Shown piece by piece: positions 1 through 8,880 of a stretch of 30,165 nucleotides of DNA. The translations under genes and the position numbers were made by a program. Positions within the stretch are counted from its first letter, which is position 1; the number at the start of each line of letters is the position of its first letter. The notes beneath the pieces were generated by a model. The model did not search any database and was not told where the DNA came from. It saw only the letters and a list, made by a program, of their open reading frames with translations. Source of the DNA: Apostichopus leukothele (taxonomy: Eukaryota > Echinodermata > Holothuroidea > Aspidochirotida > Stichopodidae); contig JAAAKB020209131.1 of the NCBI GenBank assembly GCA_010014835.2, forward strand, positions 1-30,165, in the 5' to 3' direction.

Positions 1-884
1 TTTCTGGGATCGATGGTGGTGTCTAACACTTCTGTTACACCTCATTCGAAACTAGGTCAGATTACCGGCATGAGACGCTTCTTTGTGCGCGAGTCTTCAC
101 ACCCTTTAAGGGGCAGACCTATACACATATACTCCTGCACTTACACATTTTAAATTGAAGTTGCACTGATGTGCTCCTCTGCCCCTCCCCCTCGCGTTCC
201 TACACCCACGTTATAGGATATATTGTCTATAGGGAGCTTGTTGACGCATATTCTTCAACAAAGTCTTCATCAATTCCCTTTGTGTATTGCAACATATCAG
301 CTAATTTTGCAATTACGATTCTATTTAGAGAGTTTACTATCAACTATATGATAACTTTCGAGGTGCCTGAACCATTTAACTACAATCAGTTTGATGTTTA
401 CTGTTATTATTAATGTGACTTTATACCATAACTGCTAAATCAATCACGTTTTTTTTGTAAGAGGAAGAAGAAGAATAGGAGGAGGGAGGGGAGGGGGGGA
501 TCACAACTTTTAGACCCTCAATTGGCACCATTTCATAAAAATTCTTTTCTTATGACGTCATTACTTTCGTTCTGGTGACATCACTACATTAAAGAGATGT
601 GACGACTGGGGTAGTAGTCATTGCATTGTACACGACGCAACCAATATCCTCCAGCCTTTGCCATATTCAATTATAATTATACCTCGTTGTCAAAAGAACG
701 CCAGCTTTGTTTTCGTTGCTTTTAATTTATTCTTAAAACCTGTGAACCTAGTAACAAATTTTCACTTCACGTCAAATCCCTCGAATACCTGCAAACGCTG
801 TATTGTGAGTTGATGTTCTCAGTCAACGGATGTTTTGTAGAAAAGAAAAAGACGAGCTCCCATTGACCACCTAACGCTCTATAA
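1..884. other. Non-coding stretch upstream of the methyltransferase
   Basis: I see no exon that I trust. An 80-codon open frame from 171 has no recognisable domain and no coding texture. A perfect CRE-type octamer TGACGTCA lies at 553-560. A donor-like GTGAGT occurs near 804 without an open frame in front of it. It could hold the promoter or a 5' exon of the methyltransferase, but nothing proves this. Confidence 0.5.
464..500 (+). repeat. Polypurine tract with a G-quadruplex-capable end
   Basis: GAAGAAGAAGAATAGGAGG passes into GGGAGGGGAGGGGGGG (484-499). The tract is pure purine, so it can form a triplex, and its G-runs are spaced closely enough for a quadruplex. No gene signal adjoins it. 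Confidence 0.75.
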
Positions 885-1140
885 GGGGCGGATCCAAGAT
901 TTTAAAAGGGATGGGTGACCCTGTGGTACACGGTTGAATCCGTGTCGCATGTAGGGGGTCTAAGGGTGCTACTCCATGAGATATTACATTTTGAGTCATA
1001 TTTAGGAAATCAAGTAGATATGCACGGAAGGTTGTGCTAATAACTATACTTTAATTTTTTTGTGTGGGGTTGAAAAAGAGTGAGGTTGAACGCCCCACAC
1101 CCAAAGAGGGAGGGCTGTACGCCCCACACCCCTGGACTTA
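885..1140. mobile_element. Diverged MITE, copy 1 (GGGGCGGATCCA family)
   Basis: The left end is GGGGCGGATCCAAGAT. The right end reads, on the minus strand, as TCCAGGGGTGTGGGGCG, the continuation usual for this widespread invertebrate terminal repeat; the outermost bases of the right end are lost. Near the right end a 13-bp direct repeat ACGCCCCACACCC occurs at 1090-1102 and 1119-1131. GTGAGGTTGAA at 1080-1090 recurs at the same distance from the right end in the copy at 23658-23845. There is no coding capacity, so it is non-autonomous. The family name is not known to me. Confidence 0.5.
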
Positions 1141-1782
1141 AATAACTGTACCAAATCGTCATTACAAAGTGTTCATGTGATTATTGTTGTTCGTAAACAC
1201 CTAGTTCGCCTAGAAGAAGCTTTCCGTTGGTAAACGATATCCATAACATACAGTAGTAATCGGTAGGCGTACATTCATTGACGTCAAAATTCTCTTATGA
1301 TGGATGTTCGAGGCCATTTCACTGTGTTAAAAACTGATAAATGCCTGTCAGCTGAGTTGTCAAATCACAGAACTTTGACAGAACGTTTTCATAAAAAAAA
1401 TTACGATTACATCTATTTAAATGAACATTGTTGAGAAGGTTGTAAACTGCAGGCAGACGACAGGAACTGAAATAGTGGTCGCTATTCATCTTAGTTAAGC
1501 AGGTTTTTCACATAAGGCTAATAGACACTTAATCTTAAATCAAAGACGATAGATATTAGTACAATCATTTCGATTCATATTGTTATGATATCTCAATGGT
1601 TTATACACACTCAATGCTGAAGACTTGAGCAAGACTAAATGTGACATCATCGAGCAAAATGTGCTTCAATATTTATGGTTTTCGTTAGTTATTTCAATGG
1701 TTATTTTCTGAATATAATTTGTCAAGTATGCGATATGTAGTAGAAATATTTACCTGATCAAGTAATTATTGTTTTTATTTCT
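1141..1782. other. Non-coding stretch between MITE and GTY repeat
   Basis: AT-rich, with no convincing exon. The longest frame noticed starts at the ATG near 1302 and runs about 45 codons to a stop, with no recognised similarity and no good donor in the phase needed by the methyltransferase exon at 2698. The palindrome TTGACGTCAA lies at 1278-1287. Confidence 0.45.
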
Positions 1783-2420
1783 TTGTCGCTGTTGCAGTTT
1801 ATAGTGATAGCTGCAGCTGTCGCGTCGTTGCTACTGTGTTATCGTTTTCGTTATCGATTTCGATGTTGGTGTCGGCATCCACGTCGACGTTGTCGTGTAA
1901 TTGTTGATGTAAAGGACGTTGTTGATGTCTCATGTTTACTGTCGTTGTGACTGTCGCTGTCGACTGCGACGCTGCTGTTATCGTTGTCGATGCTACTATT
2001 GTGTCGGACAATCTGCGTCCGAGTTGGCGTAGAGCTGTTGTTTTAGTAGAAGTTGATGACGTCCTTTATGACGTCGTAGTGGTTGTCGCTTTTGACGGCT
2101 TTCCTGGTGAATTCGTTCTTTCTATCGTTGTCGTTGTTGAGGTCAACGCTGGTGTCGATATAAGCGTCGTCGATAGCTGTTGCGGTAGTGGACTTTGGTG
2201 ATGTCGCTTTTGCTGTCGAAGTGGTTGTCTCGGCCGAAGTCGCCGCTGTTGTATTTGCTGTTGCTGTCGTTATAGTTGTCCATGTCAATGTTTTAGCTGT
2301 TGTTGTAGTGGACGTTCTGGTACTTTCGTCACAGTTTCGTAGTTAGTCTTCGCTGTTGTATTCCTCGTTGTTTTCATTTTCGATGCCGGTTTCGGTGTCA
2401 TCGTTCACGATATCGTTATG
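1783..2420. repeat. Degenerate GTT/GTC trinucleotide-hexanucleotide repeat, about 640 bp
   Basis: Plus-strand sequence is built largely of GTT, GTC, GCT and GAT triplets (for example TCGTTGTCGTTGTTG), strongly unlike its AT-rich surroundings. Because stop codons are rare in such triplets, open frames of 70-89 codons appear on both strands: Val/Asp-rich on plus, Thr/Asn/Ala/Asp-rich on minus. I read these as by-products of an old, mutated microsatellite. A Thr-rich minus-strand secreted protein cannot be formally ruled out, but no signal peptide or splice context supports it. Confidence 0.7.
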
Positions 2421-2697
2421 CATTTTTTTGGTACTGTATACTGAAGAAAAACTATTTTCTTAACAGTGAAAAACACAAAGCAGCAGTTTGCAGACGTCTC
2501 AAAAGATATTGCGGTTTAGTCGTGTTTAGCTATAATTAAATAATCTCTTTAAAGGTTACCTACTCGTGATATGAAGAAATCGAGTCTTCATAGTGTAGTC
2601 CCGTTACTAATTTCTGCAAAGTTAATTATCCACAAAGTCGTTAAAATTTAATTCAGTTAATGGCTTTTGCCCTTTTCTCATATCTTTCTTTTCTTAG
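2421..2697. other. Intron or 5' flank before the first recognised methyltransferase exon
   Basis: AT-rich sequence ending in the strong acceptor TTTCTTTTCTTAG. The missing first exon must end in phase 1. No candidate here is convincing; the short ATG frame at about 2420 that could end before GGTACTG is too small to judge. Confidence 0.5.
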
Positions 2698-2882
2698 GAT
2701 ATTCTAGAGTAGATGGCTGCCTGAGGACTGTATCATCGCAATTGGAAGATATTATGGAAATGGTGAAACTGAAAACTGGTTGTGAAGATGTTCAGAAAAA
2801 GCTTCAGGAGACATTGGACCTTGTCACAACAATAGAACCTTATTGTGTAACAAAATCTACTCATCTGAGCCCATTTCTTTCG
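2698..2882 (+). CDS. Internal exon of an O-methyltransferase (N-terminal helical region)
   Basis: This exon contributes 61 full codons plus the last two bases of a split codon, so the previous exon must end in phase 1. It follows an excellent acceptor (a long pyrimidine tract ending TTCTTAG at 2697) and ends at TCG|GTTAGA in phase 0. The peptide is mostly amphipathic helix (QLEDIMEMVK, then VQKKLQETLDLV) followed by IEPYCVTKSTHLSPFLS. Remembered MysB-type and related Methyltransf_3 enzymes have the same order: helix, a D/E-P-Y segment, a short Thr/Ser-rich stretch, then a helix ending in T. The frame stays open into intron DNA after 2882, but similarity stops there. The upstream exon with the start codon was not identified; about 20 residues would be expected. 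Codon use is mixed and looks protein-coding. The exon boundaries are inferred from splice consensus and phase, with no transcript to confirm them. Confidence 0.68.
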
Positions 2883-4340
2883 GTTAGATATTCAATATTT
2901 AACTTAAACACTCGAAGGTTACATGTTATCACAGTCTTGCAACACTTACTTACTTAAGGCATACCATACTAATTTTAACAATTGAGATGTTATTTTGTTT
3001 GTACCGCTGGTAACGTAAAATGTATGCATACCATTAACACATTTAACACGTTTTCATAACCTTGCATCTTAACATTCTCCACTAAAGGTTAAGAAAAGGT
3101 TTAAAAAAAGAAGAAAAATATGAAAAAATGACTTCTCCGTTTCAGCGGTAGTAGAAAATTACCTTCTTTAGCTTAAATACTAGAGCCTTGTTTTAATAAT
3201 GAAAATTTCACGCAAAGGGCGAAGAAAAATACTTTCTATGTTTATGGGATATCCTACTTCAAAATTCGTGTCTGTCGTTGTCATTTGGTAAATATGTGAT
3301 GTCGTATTGCTATAGGATCTAAAATGTCTAACTTTCACGTTTTTGTCCTCATTTTCCTCTTTTCAATGTAGAATGTCGACAATTAAACCAATGCCATCGC
3401 TAAGTCATCTTAAGAGCTTCGATACTTTAGATTCAACATTTGTAAAACTCATCATCCCTTATAGCAAACTTACATGGTTGTAGATAAAGAAAACCATCAG
3501 CCTTATAAATGAAAGAGAATTAAATACTCCAGATGGGAAAAAAATATTCACTGTTGGAGTAGCTGTTCATTACAGTTAACCTCTATCACATAACCCAATC
3601 ATCATTGATTATGTTTGTGTTTCTTTTAAAAGAGACATGTGCAAACCCAAGCAGTTTTATTTATCTATGTGATACATAGAAGTGTCAAGAATAGTTTCCT
3701 CAAACAGCTAAGAAAAACATGATTCCGTTTAAGAGATATCACAGATTTAGTGTTTCTTCACACTCAGGACTGAATAATTGATCAAGTCTAACCATAACAT
3801 CATCCAACTGCATGCGGTTCAAAATTGTTTAATTTTGTTTTCTTACAACGTTTATTTCCTGTTATGGGCATTGGTTTTCCAAATGCTGAATCTAAAATAA
3901 ACCTCTTAACATGACTTAAATATGGCATTGGTTTCAGGATCGACGCCTGTCACATTCTACCTTCAAAATATGAAAAGAAAAACACAAAGAATGTAAAAGG
4001 TTTCGCTCTCACAGATTTACAAAATGACTGCTTCAACTAATTTGTTGGGTTTGGTGATCAACGATTGCAATCACTCAGCCATGGATATGATAATTTGTCT
4101 TAGACACTCAAACGCTGATATATCAAGGCTTGACATTCAAATGCGTTTATATGCAAATGTGACCACTTAGTCATTATCTATGTTAATGACTCCACATGTG
4201 AGTAAGGAACTGGGCGATTGTCAATAACAGATAGTGATTGTACCAATTGCCAATGTATACGGCTAGCCTTCGCATTCTTTCAACTGCGAGGATTCTCCTT
4301 CTGTCTTCATTTCTTTCTATTTCTTTCCATCAATGCCTAG
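2883..4340 (+). other. Methyltransferase intron (1458 bp)
   Basis: GT-AG intron between exons in phase 0. It contains a decoy acceptor at 3939 (GGTTTCAG) followed by a short open frame in the wrong phase. It has no recognisable repeat. Confidence 0.6.
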
Positions 4341-4458
4341 TCTATACTGGAACACACCGTTGCTATGGATTTTAAACAACTTTATCAAGCGGGAAAACTG
4401 GAGCATAACTTCAAGGATGGTGATAGCAGTCAGAGTATGATCAGCTTCTCAGGTCAAG
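4341..4458 (+). CDS. Internal exon of the same O-methyltransferase (linker and substrate-cap region)
   Basis: The exon is 118 nt long. It starts in phase 0 after a pyrimidine-rich acceptor ending GCCTAG at 4340 and ends in phase 1 at CAAG|GTAATT. It gives 39 residues: SILEHTVAMDF, then QLYQAGKLEHNF, then SMISFSGQ. The pattern helix-T, aromatic, x(3-5), G, followed by M-x-S-x-x-G-Q just before the SAM-binding fold is the usual arrangement in MysB-like and caffeoyl-CoA-type methyltransferases, where it forms part of the wall of the active site. The phases fit exon 2698-2882 on the left (0/0) and exon 5166-5369 on the right (1/1), which strongly supports a single transcript. The ATG at 4365 is in frame and could mimic a start codon. 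I prefer an internal exon because the eight codons before it are open and continue the family pattern from the acceptor. No open frame long enough to attract attention covers this exon, so automated calling could miss it. Confidence 0.66.
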
Positions 4459-5165
4459 GTAATTTATTTTACTTGAGATCCATGTATTATGCAAATAGCT
4501 GCAAGTAATGTACCATAGCATCATATTCGTGAATGCTTTGTACATTAAACGATGGGTGTGGTCAGAAGAGACAGGAAATTTGATAAATCGGGGAAATTTA
4601 AATAGAATCGGTTAGATCAAATTCAATAATGGTATCCTTTGAGTGTAAACTCGTAAAACGTTCCTCCCCTATTTAAGGGGACCTTAATTGGAAATGATTA
4701 CCTTCTTATGACGTAAACCTTCTACATTGTAATTACGGTATTCAAGATTAGATTATATGTTCATTTGTGTGAATAGTCTTATGTCAATGAAGATTCCTAT
4801 ATCCAGTTGCGCGAAACCAATTTTTATACTGGGGTGGCTAAGATATATTATCACTTCCCGAGGAGGGGATCTTTGAGAAATTTTATAAAAGAGGTTATCT
4901 AATTTGCAACTCATTTGGTTGTATCGGCGATAGGCCTATATTTTTATTTTTTTGTATATATTTTTTTCTTATTGTCATCTTTAATGTAAGTAGCCCTGCT
5001 CAGTGCATAAGAATATACATGTTGTATACTTATGTGTGTACTGTGCCTTATGGTTTTTCTTTGTAATATTCAGTCTACCGGTGGGGTGGGGAAGGGGGAG
5101 GGGATTAATGCCATTAAGTGAAACCATACAGGTTATATCTACTTCTGTGTTGTTTATGTACACAG
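4459..5165 (+). other. Methyltransferase intron (707 bp) with a G-quadruplex near its end
   Basis: GT-AG phase-1 intron. It contains TAGGCCTA at 4931-4938, T-rich runs, and the G-rich motif at 5083-5103. A second AG lies 5 nt downstream of the chosen acceptor, at 5169-5170. Confidence 0.6.
5083..5103 (+). promoter_or_regulatory. G-quadruplex motif in the intron before the SAM-core exon
   Basis: Four G-runs (GGGG, GGGG, GGGGG, GGGG) are separated by loops of one, two and one bases on the transcribed-sense strand, so both the DNA and the pre-mRNA could fold. It ends 62 nt before the 5165 acceptor, in the zone where RNA structure can affect splice-site choice. The motif is read directly from the sequence; a role in splicing is inference. 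Confidence 0.55.
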
Positions 5166-5369
5166 TACAGTTTCTCCAGTTCCTCGTACGTAAGATCAAG
5201 GCTAAGAATATTCTGGAGATAGGAACCTTCATGGGGTATGCAGCCTTTGGTATGGCAGAAGCGATGACACCAGGGGGATCAGTCACTGGTATTGACATTG
5301 AACCATTGTTCTGTGACTTTGTGAACGAACTGGCTGTACAAAAAGATATAAACATCGAAGTTATGAATG
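5166..5369 (+). CDS. Exon encoding the SAM-binding core of the O-methyltransferase
   Basis: Its first two bases complete a Val codon with exon 4341-4458; 67 codons follow, and it ends in phase 1 at AATG|GTAAAT. The sequence has the class I methyltransferase fold hallmarks. QFLQFLVRKIKAKN leads into LEIGTFMGYAAFGMAEAM (SAM motif I: E-x-G-x-x-x-G-Y), then PGGSVTGIDIEP, whose Asp144/Glu146 (numbered along the visible protein) end strand 2 and normally bind the ribose of SAM, then a helix and INIEVMNG. This closely matches Methyltransf_3 enzymes, which are cation-dependent, act on catechol-like or enediol hydroxyls and are usually dimeric. The usual GTFTGYS reads GTFMGYA here, a modest change. 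The next part of the family, containing the D-A-D-K metal site and the D-N pair, should follow in a phase-1 exon. I could not find it in the rest of the window. A fused DHQS-like domain upstream cannot be excluded. Confidence 0.87.
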
Positions 5370-5370
5370 G

Positions 5371-5495
5371 TAAATTAATTAAATTAATTAATTATATATA
5401 TATATATACATCTATATCTATATCTATATATATATATATATCTGTATATATATACACGCCCATATATTCTATATATATATATCTAAATAAATATA
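5371..5495. repeat. TTAA/TA/TATC microsatellite directly after the exon donor
   Basis: TAAATTAATT repeats pass into (TA)n, TATC units and more (TA)n, starting within the donor GTAAAT of the SAM-core exon. The tract is compound and imperfect. Tracts like this are prone to slippage and to assembly collapse, which matters because the next exon of the gene is missing. Confidence 0.9.
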
Positions 5496-8273
5496 CGAGA
5501 ATGTTTGACTGGAAGGTATTTTTCCTAATTTCATTGCCTTCTAACATAGCTTGAATCTTTTTTTTTTACTGAAAAGTACATCAAGTTCGTATAAGCGAGG
5601 ACAAAACGACCACCCGTTGGATAATTCGTACTGTTATGACATGGAACGTAAACTGACTTGCCCTTCGTCTTGACATATTGCGTGGTAAAGCTAGCTGTGA
5701 TGTCACACTTAGTTGTCCATCACAGTTATTCAGACGATATCGTGTGATGGCGTGGTCATAAATCATGCCGACAAATGGGTTTGTTTGTCGATTGCGGCAT
5801 TCACAGCTAGAGGGAAACGACATACTTCGAAAAGGTGATACAAAAGTGAAAAATGTTCTGACTCCATGGTATAGTTCCTTCCACAGTCAGGTTGTTGATA
5901 TAGTGGTTAATATGAGCAATAGCGGTGGTCAAGAATGTGAAGTATGCAGTTCCAAGTTCACGACCTAAAGAAATGGCAATGAAAACCTGCATCGAATCAT
6001 CTTTGGGTATGCATTTGGTCCATCAGTCCACAACTCCTGCAATCAACTGATCAACTAATTCCGGAAAGGATTCTTGCCTTGTCTAACTAACATAGTTTGA
6101 ATTCTTTCCTTAAGAAACAAAGTTCTAAATGGTTTCTTTAATACTCATAATACTACCTAAGTATGCATATGCTTTCCTACAAGGACAGCATTAACATTTC
6201 AAGTCACAAATCTATTCCTGAGAAACCTACATGTCCTCATGTAACAAATAGTCACAGGTAACATCTGCACATTTTAACAACATAGCCGGCGATTGAACAA
6301 ACACCCAATTTCCAAGTTTCTGATATGGCAAGGGGATGGATAGCTTGGCAACTGCAACTATATCGGTAAACAACAAGCGAAGTTTGAAGCCTCTCATTGA
6401 ACTTATTTCGATTAAGTCACACTTGTCCTTATCATATAGTATTCTTTGGTAATCATTCAGTGGTTATATTATAAGTCCATTATTGCGAAACGGAAGGGCA
6501 AACAGGCTGCTCCGCCTTAATCGACCACATTTCAACAATCGACTTAACCCGCGACAACTTCTTCCATTAATTGATGTCAAGGATCTAATTGGTTTTGAGT
6601 TGATTAAAAGTGAGCTGCGGTCAGCAGGTGGTACACAAAGTACCAACCGTTTTGTTTGCATTATCAAAACTCCGAATACCAACTAACGTTACTTCAAAGT
6701 TGGCGCGCAGTTGGAAAGGGGTTTTAGCGTGGGTGTGTTTGTCATGCAAAATATCCTGCACAAGTTAATAGGTTCTAGATTTCGTATCTTATCTGTGTGT
6801 AAATACTAAATACCTAATGTAAAATCATTTTGCGGTGAAATAATTTTTCAGCATTTACGTGAACTTGAAGGCACGCTATCGTATATGGCGTCGCACTCGT
6901 CTCACACAACTATGGACGCAAAAACCTGAAGCGGAGATAAGGTAAAGGAGTTGGGACTGACACACTACTATTATACCATGGAAGTACTTTCATGCATGGT
7001 TTACCCTATAGGTCCACAAGAAGTTCAGGGTTAAATCAGAGTGCTGGAACAGATCCTTTGTTAAACTCATATTTGATTCCATCACTTGATAAACTGACTT
7101 GTACAGAGAACTAAGATTGCTATAACACAAAGTTGTGCTTTACTGCAGATATAGCCTAAGCATCGTGGAACAGTTTGAACTGAACCATTTTAGTATCATT
7201 GGACTGATGTCATGATGGGCTTTAACTAAGTTTGAATCACCTGACCTGTGAGCTTGGTGACTCTCATATCAATGCAAATCAATGAATTAGCTTGCAGTTG
7301 ATAAAATGAGTGCTTGTATGTCATATACGTTTGCGGGTTAGCATCCTCATTAGCATAACACACAGTTGGATGTCGTGTCGACATCCCCGCTGGGAAAATA
7401 ATTGACCACACTTGAAATCATCAAGTAAGAGAGGCAGGTCATTTTAGAAATCTGAGGGCAAGAAAGGACAATCCACAAGGTTAGAAGAGCTCGTTAAGTG
7501 GCTCAAAATTAATTGACGATAAACCTGTTCTAGAGCAGGGAACGTAGGAGTTTATAAGGTGATAAGATAAGTTTGGGTGTGGGATACGCCGTGAGACTTT
7601 GGACGTTAAGGACCAACAACTAAATCAAGTGTGTTAACAGGGGTATAAGAAGGGAATAATTTCCACAGATTAAAACATGTGCGGTCGCATTTCCTTACAT
7701 TCCATATCTGCGTATAAAAGATGTCTTGTGCTTTTGCATCTGTATCAGCAAGATACATATAGGAACGTTTCCCACTCCTGGAAAATTCCCTTTAGGTATT
7801 TGAACTTGATCTAAATTGATACAAAGATGACTGTGGCCGATGAATTGGGTGAGGTAGAATTTAGTCAAAAAGGTATACGTTAGATCCAAAGTTAGCTTGT
7901 TGAAATGACCTGAACATCATCTAAGATGACATATAGCCTTAACCGTACTGGGAGGTTATCGGTAGTTTGGCCAACTATAGTGGAAAACAGCTTTGATCGT
8001 CTACAACCTTTTCAGTGAACAGCAAATGGTTTGTTCTGTAGAAGCTCAATGGAAGCTTACACTCTTAAATTGTTAAGCAACTTAGGAGACTAAATGAACA
8101 GTCTTTTTTCCCCTTAATTTCACAGGCCTAGGTTATACGGAGTAATGTGTAAAACAACAAAGAAATAAAAACAAAACAAAAAGAGACGTCTTCTTGAGTA
8201 GACTAAATTGCGTCAAAAGGATGGATAAGTACAGGTGAATATATGCAGAAGTTGGGCAATTACACGATTAAAG
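5496..8273. other. Non-coding stretch downstream of the SAM-core exon
   Basis: I tested the visible pyrimidine-AG sites here for a phase-1 exon continuing the methyltransferase. Each meets a stop within a few codons or lacks the family motif. The open frames near 5765-5968 and 6464-6686 have no recognised content. TTTTTCAG at 6851 is followed by 25 open codons in phase 0, the wrong phase for this gene. Confidence 0.5.
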
Positions 8274-8394
8274 TTCAGTTCTGTTGGGCAAAAAGAATGA
8301 ATGTTTTGGATACAGCTGACAACAATTGGACAAAGGAAGTTGATATACATTTGAGATACATTTCACAACAAATAAGCAAAACTGGATGGGTATA

Positions 8395-8445
8395 CAGTTG
8401 GGCATAGTTGGTAAATACAGTTGAAAAACAGTTGAGTAACAGTTG
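8395..8445 (+). repeat. CAGTTG array
   Basis: CAGTTG occurs at 8395-8400, 8418-8423, 8429-8434 and 8440-8445, with TAGTTGG at 8405-8411. The last three copies are spaced by exactly 11 bp, close to one helical turn. Looser versions (CAATTGGAC, GTTGGGC) extend the pattern back to about 8280. CAGTTG is a Myb-type (YAACKG family) binding core as well as an E-box half-like sequence. It could be a degraded short tandem repeat or a binding-site cluster. Confidence 0.45.
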
Positions 8446-8690
8446 GTTACAAGAATGGAATGGTTACATGATTGACCAGCAAATGAACATGTTGATGGTA
8501 TGGTATCGACATATAGTAACGTTAATGAAAAGATCGAAGACTGAAACGATTTTAATCACTGCACATGTATAGACAAGTTCTGATATCAAACACTTGCTCT
8601 AAACTTTATTATTGGATAACTGAAAGGTCCTATACCCGCCATTTACTTATGCTATAATGACGTCACAGTTGTCATTGGCGATATGGTCTC

Positions 8691-8715
8691 ATAAAACAGT
8701 TTTATCATATGATAA
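8691..8715. repeat. Two overlapping perfect palindromes
   Basis: ATAAAAC-A-GTTTTAT (8691-8705) overlaps TTATCATATGATAA (8702-8715). Both are perfect and could extrude as small cruciforms or bind dimeric factors. They lie 26 bp after a perfect TGACGTCA at 8658-8665. Confidence 0.6.
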
Positions 8716-8789
8716 GTGCCATTGGACTATGGAGAAGGTCAACGGGCAAAGTTGCGTCTATGTGTAATACAGTCCGACTCTCAACTTCC

Positions 8790-8812
8790 CTCTCTCTTCT
8801 CTCTCTCTCTCT
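8790..8812 (+). repeat. CT microsatellite ending in an acceptor-like AG
   Basis: A CT-rich run leads into TAG at 8812-8814, which looks like a splice acceptor; TCTAG|GTAACT 66 bp further on looks like a donor. The 66-bp interval is open in only one frame, and that phase does not fit the methyltransferase. Confidence 0.6.
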
Positions 8813-8880
8813 AGGTGGAGTTTAAGGTATCTAAAGACCCGTAAAATTTTCAATTTGAGGGACGCAATCACATTTTCTAG

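Noticed and set aside
926-945. GGTTGAATCC as a tRNA-type B box of a SINE
   Set aside because: No matching A box 30-50 bp upstream, and the surrounding ends fit a DNA-transposon MITE.
1932-2288. Long overlapping open frames on both strands, Val-rich on plus and Thr-rich on minus
   Set aside because: They come from a degenerate GTT/GTC repeat that lacks stop triplets. No domain, signal peptide or splice context.
3940-4041. Open stretch after the AG at 3939 as an extra methyltransferase exon
   Set aside because: The open phase does not fit the phase-0 end at 2882, and the fitting phase stops early. No family similarity.
4365-4458. The ATG at 4365 as the start codon of the methyltransferase
   Set aside because: The frame is open back to a good acceptor at 4340 in phase 0, which matches the phase of exon 2698-2882, and the extra residues continue the family pattern.
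5003-5165. Upstream extension of the SAM-core open frame as coding
   Set aside because: It translates intron DNA, including the G-rich motif, and gives hydrophobic residues unlike the family. The acceptor at 5165 gives a perfect join instead.
5381-5554. Coding continuation past the donor at 5369
   Set aside because: The frame stays open only because the TA/TATC repeat reads as Tyr and Ile.
8815-8880. 66-bp interval between CTCTCTAG and TCTAG|GTAACT as a small exon
   Set aside because: It is open only in a phase that cannot follow the methyltransferase exon, the acceptor tract is a CT microsatellite, and no partner exon was found.
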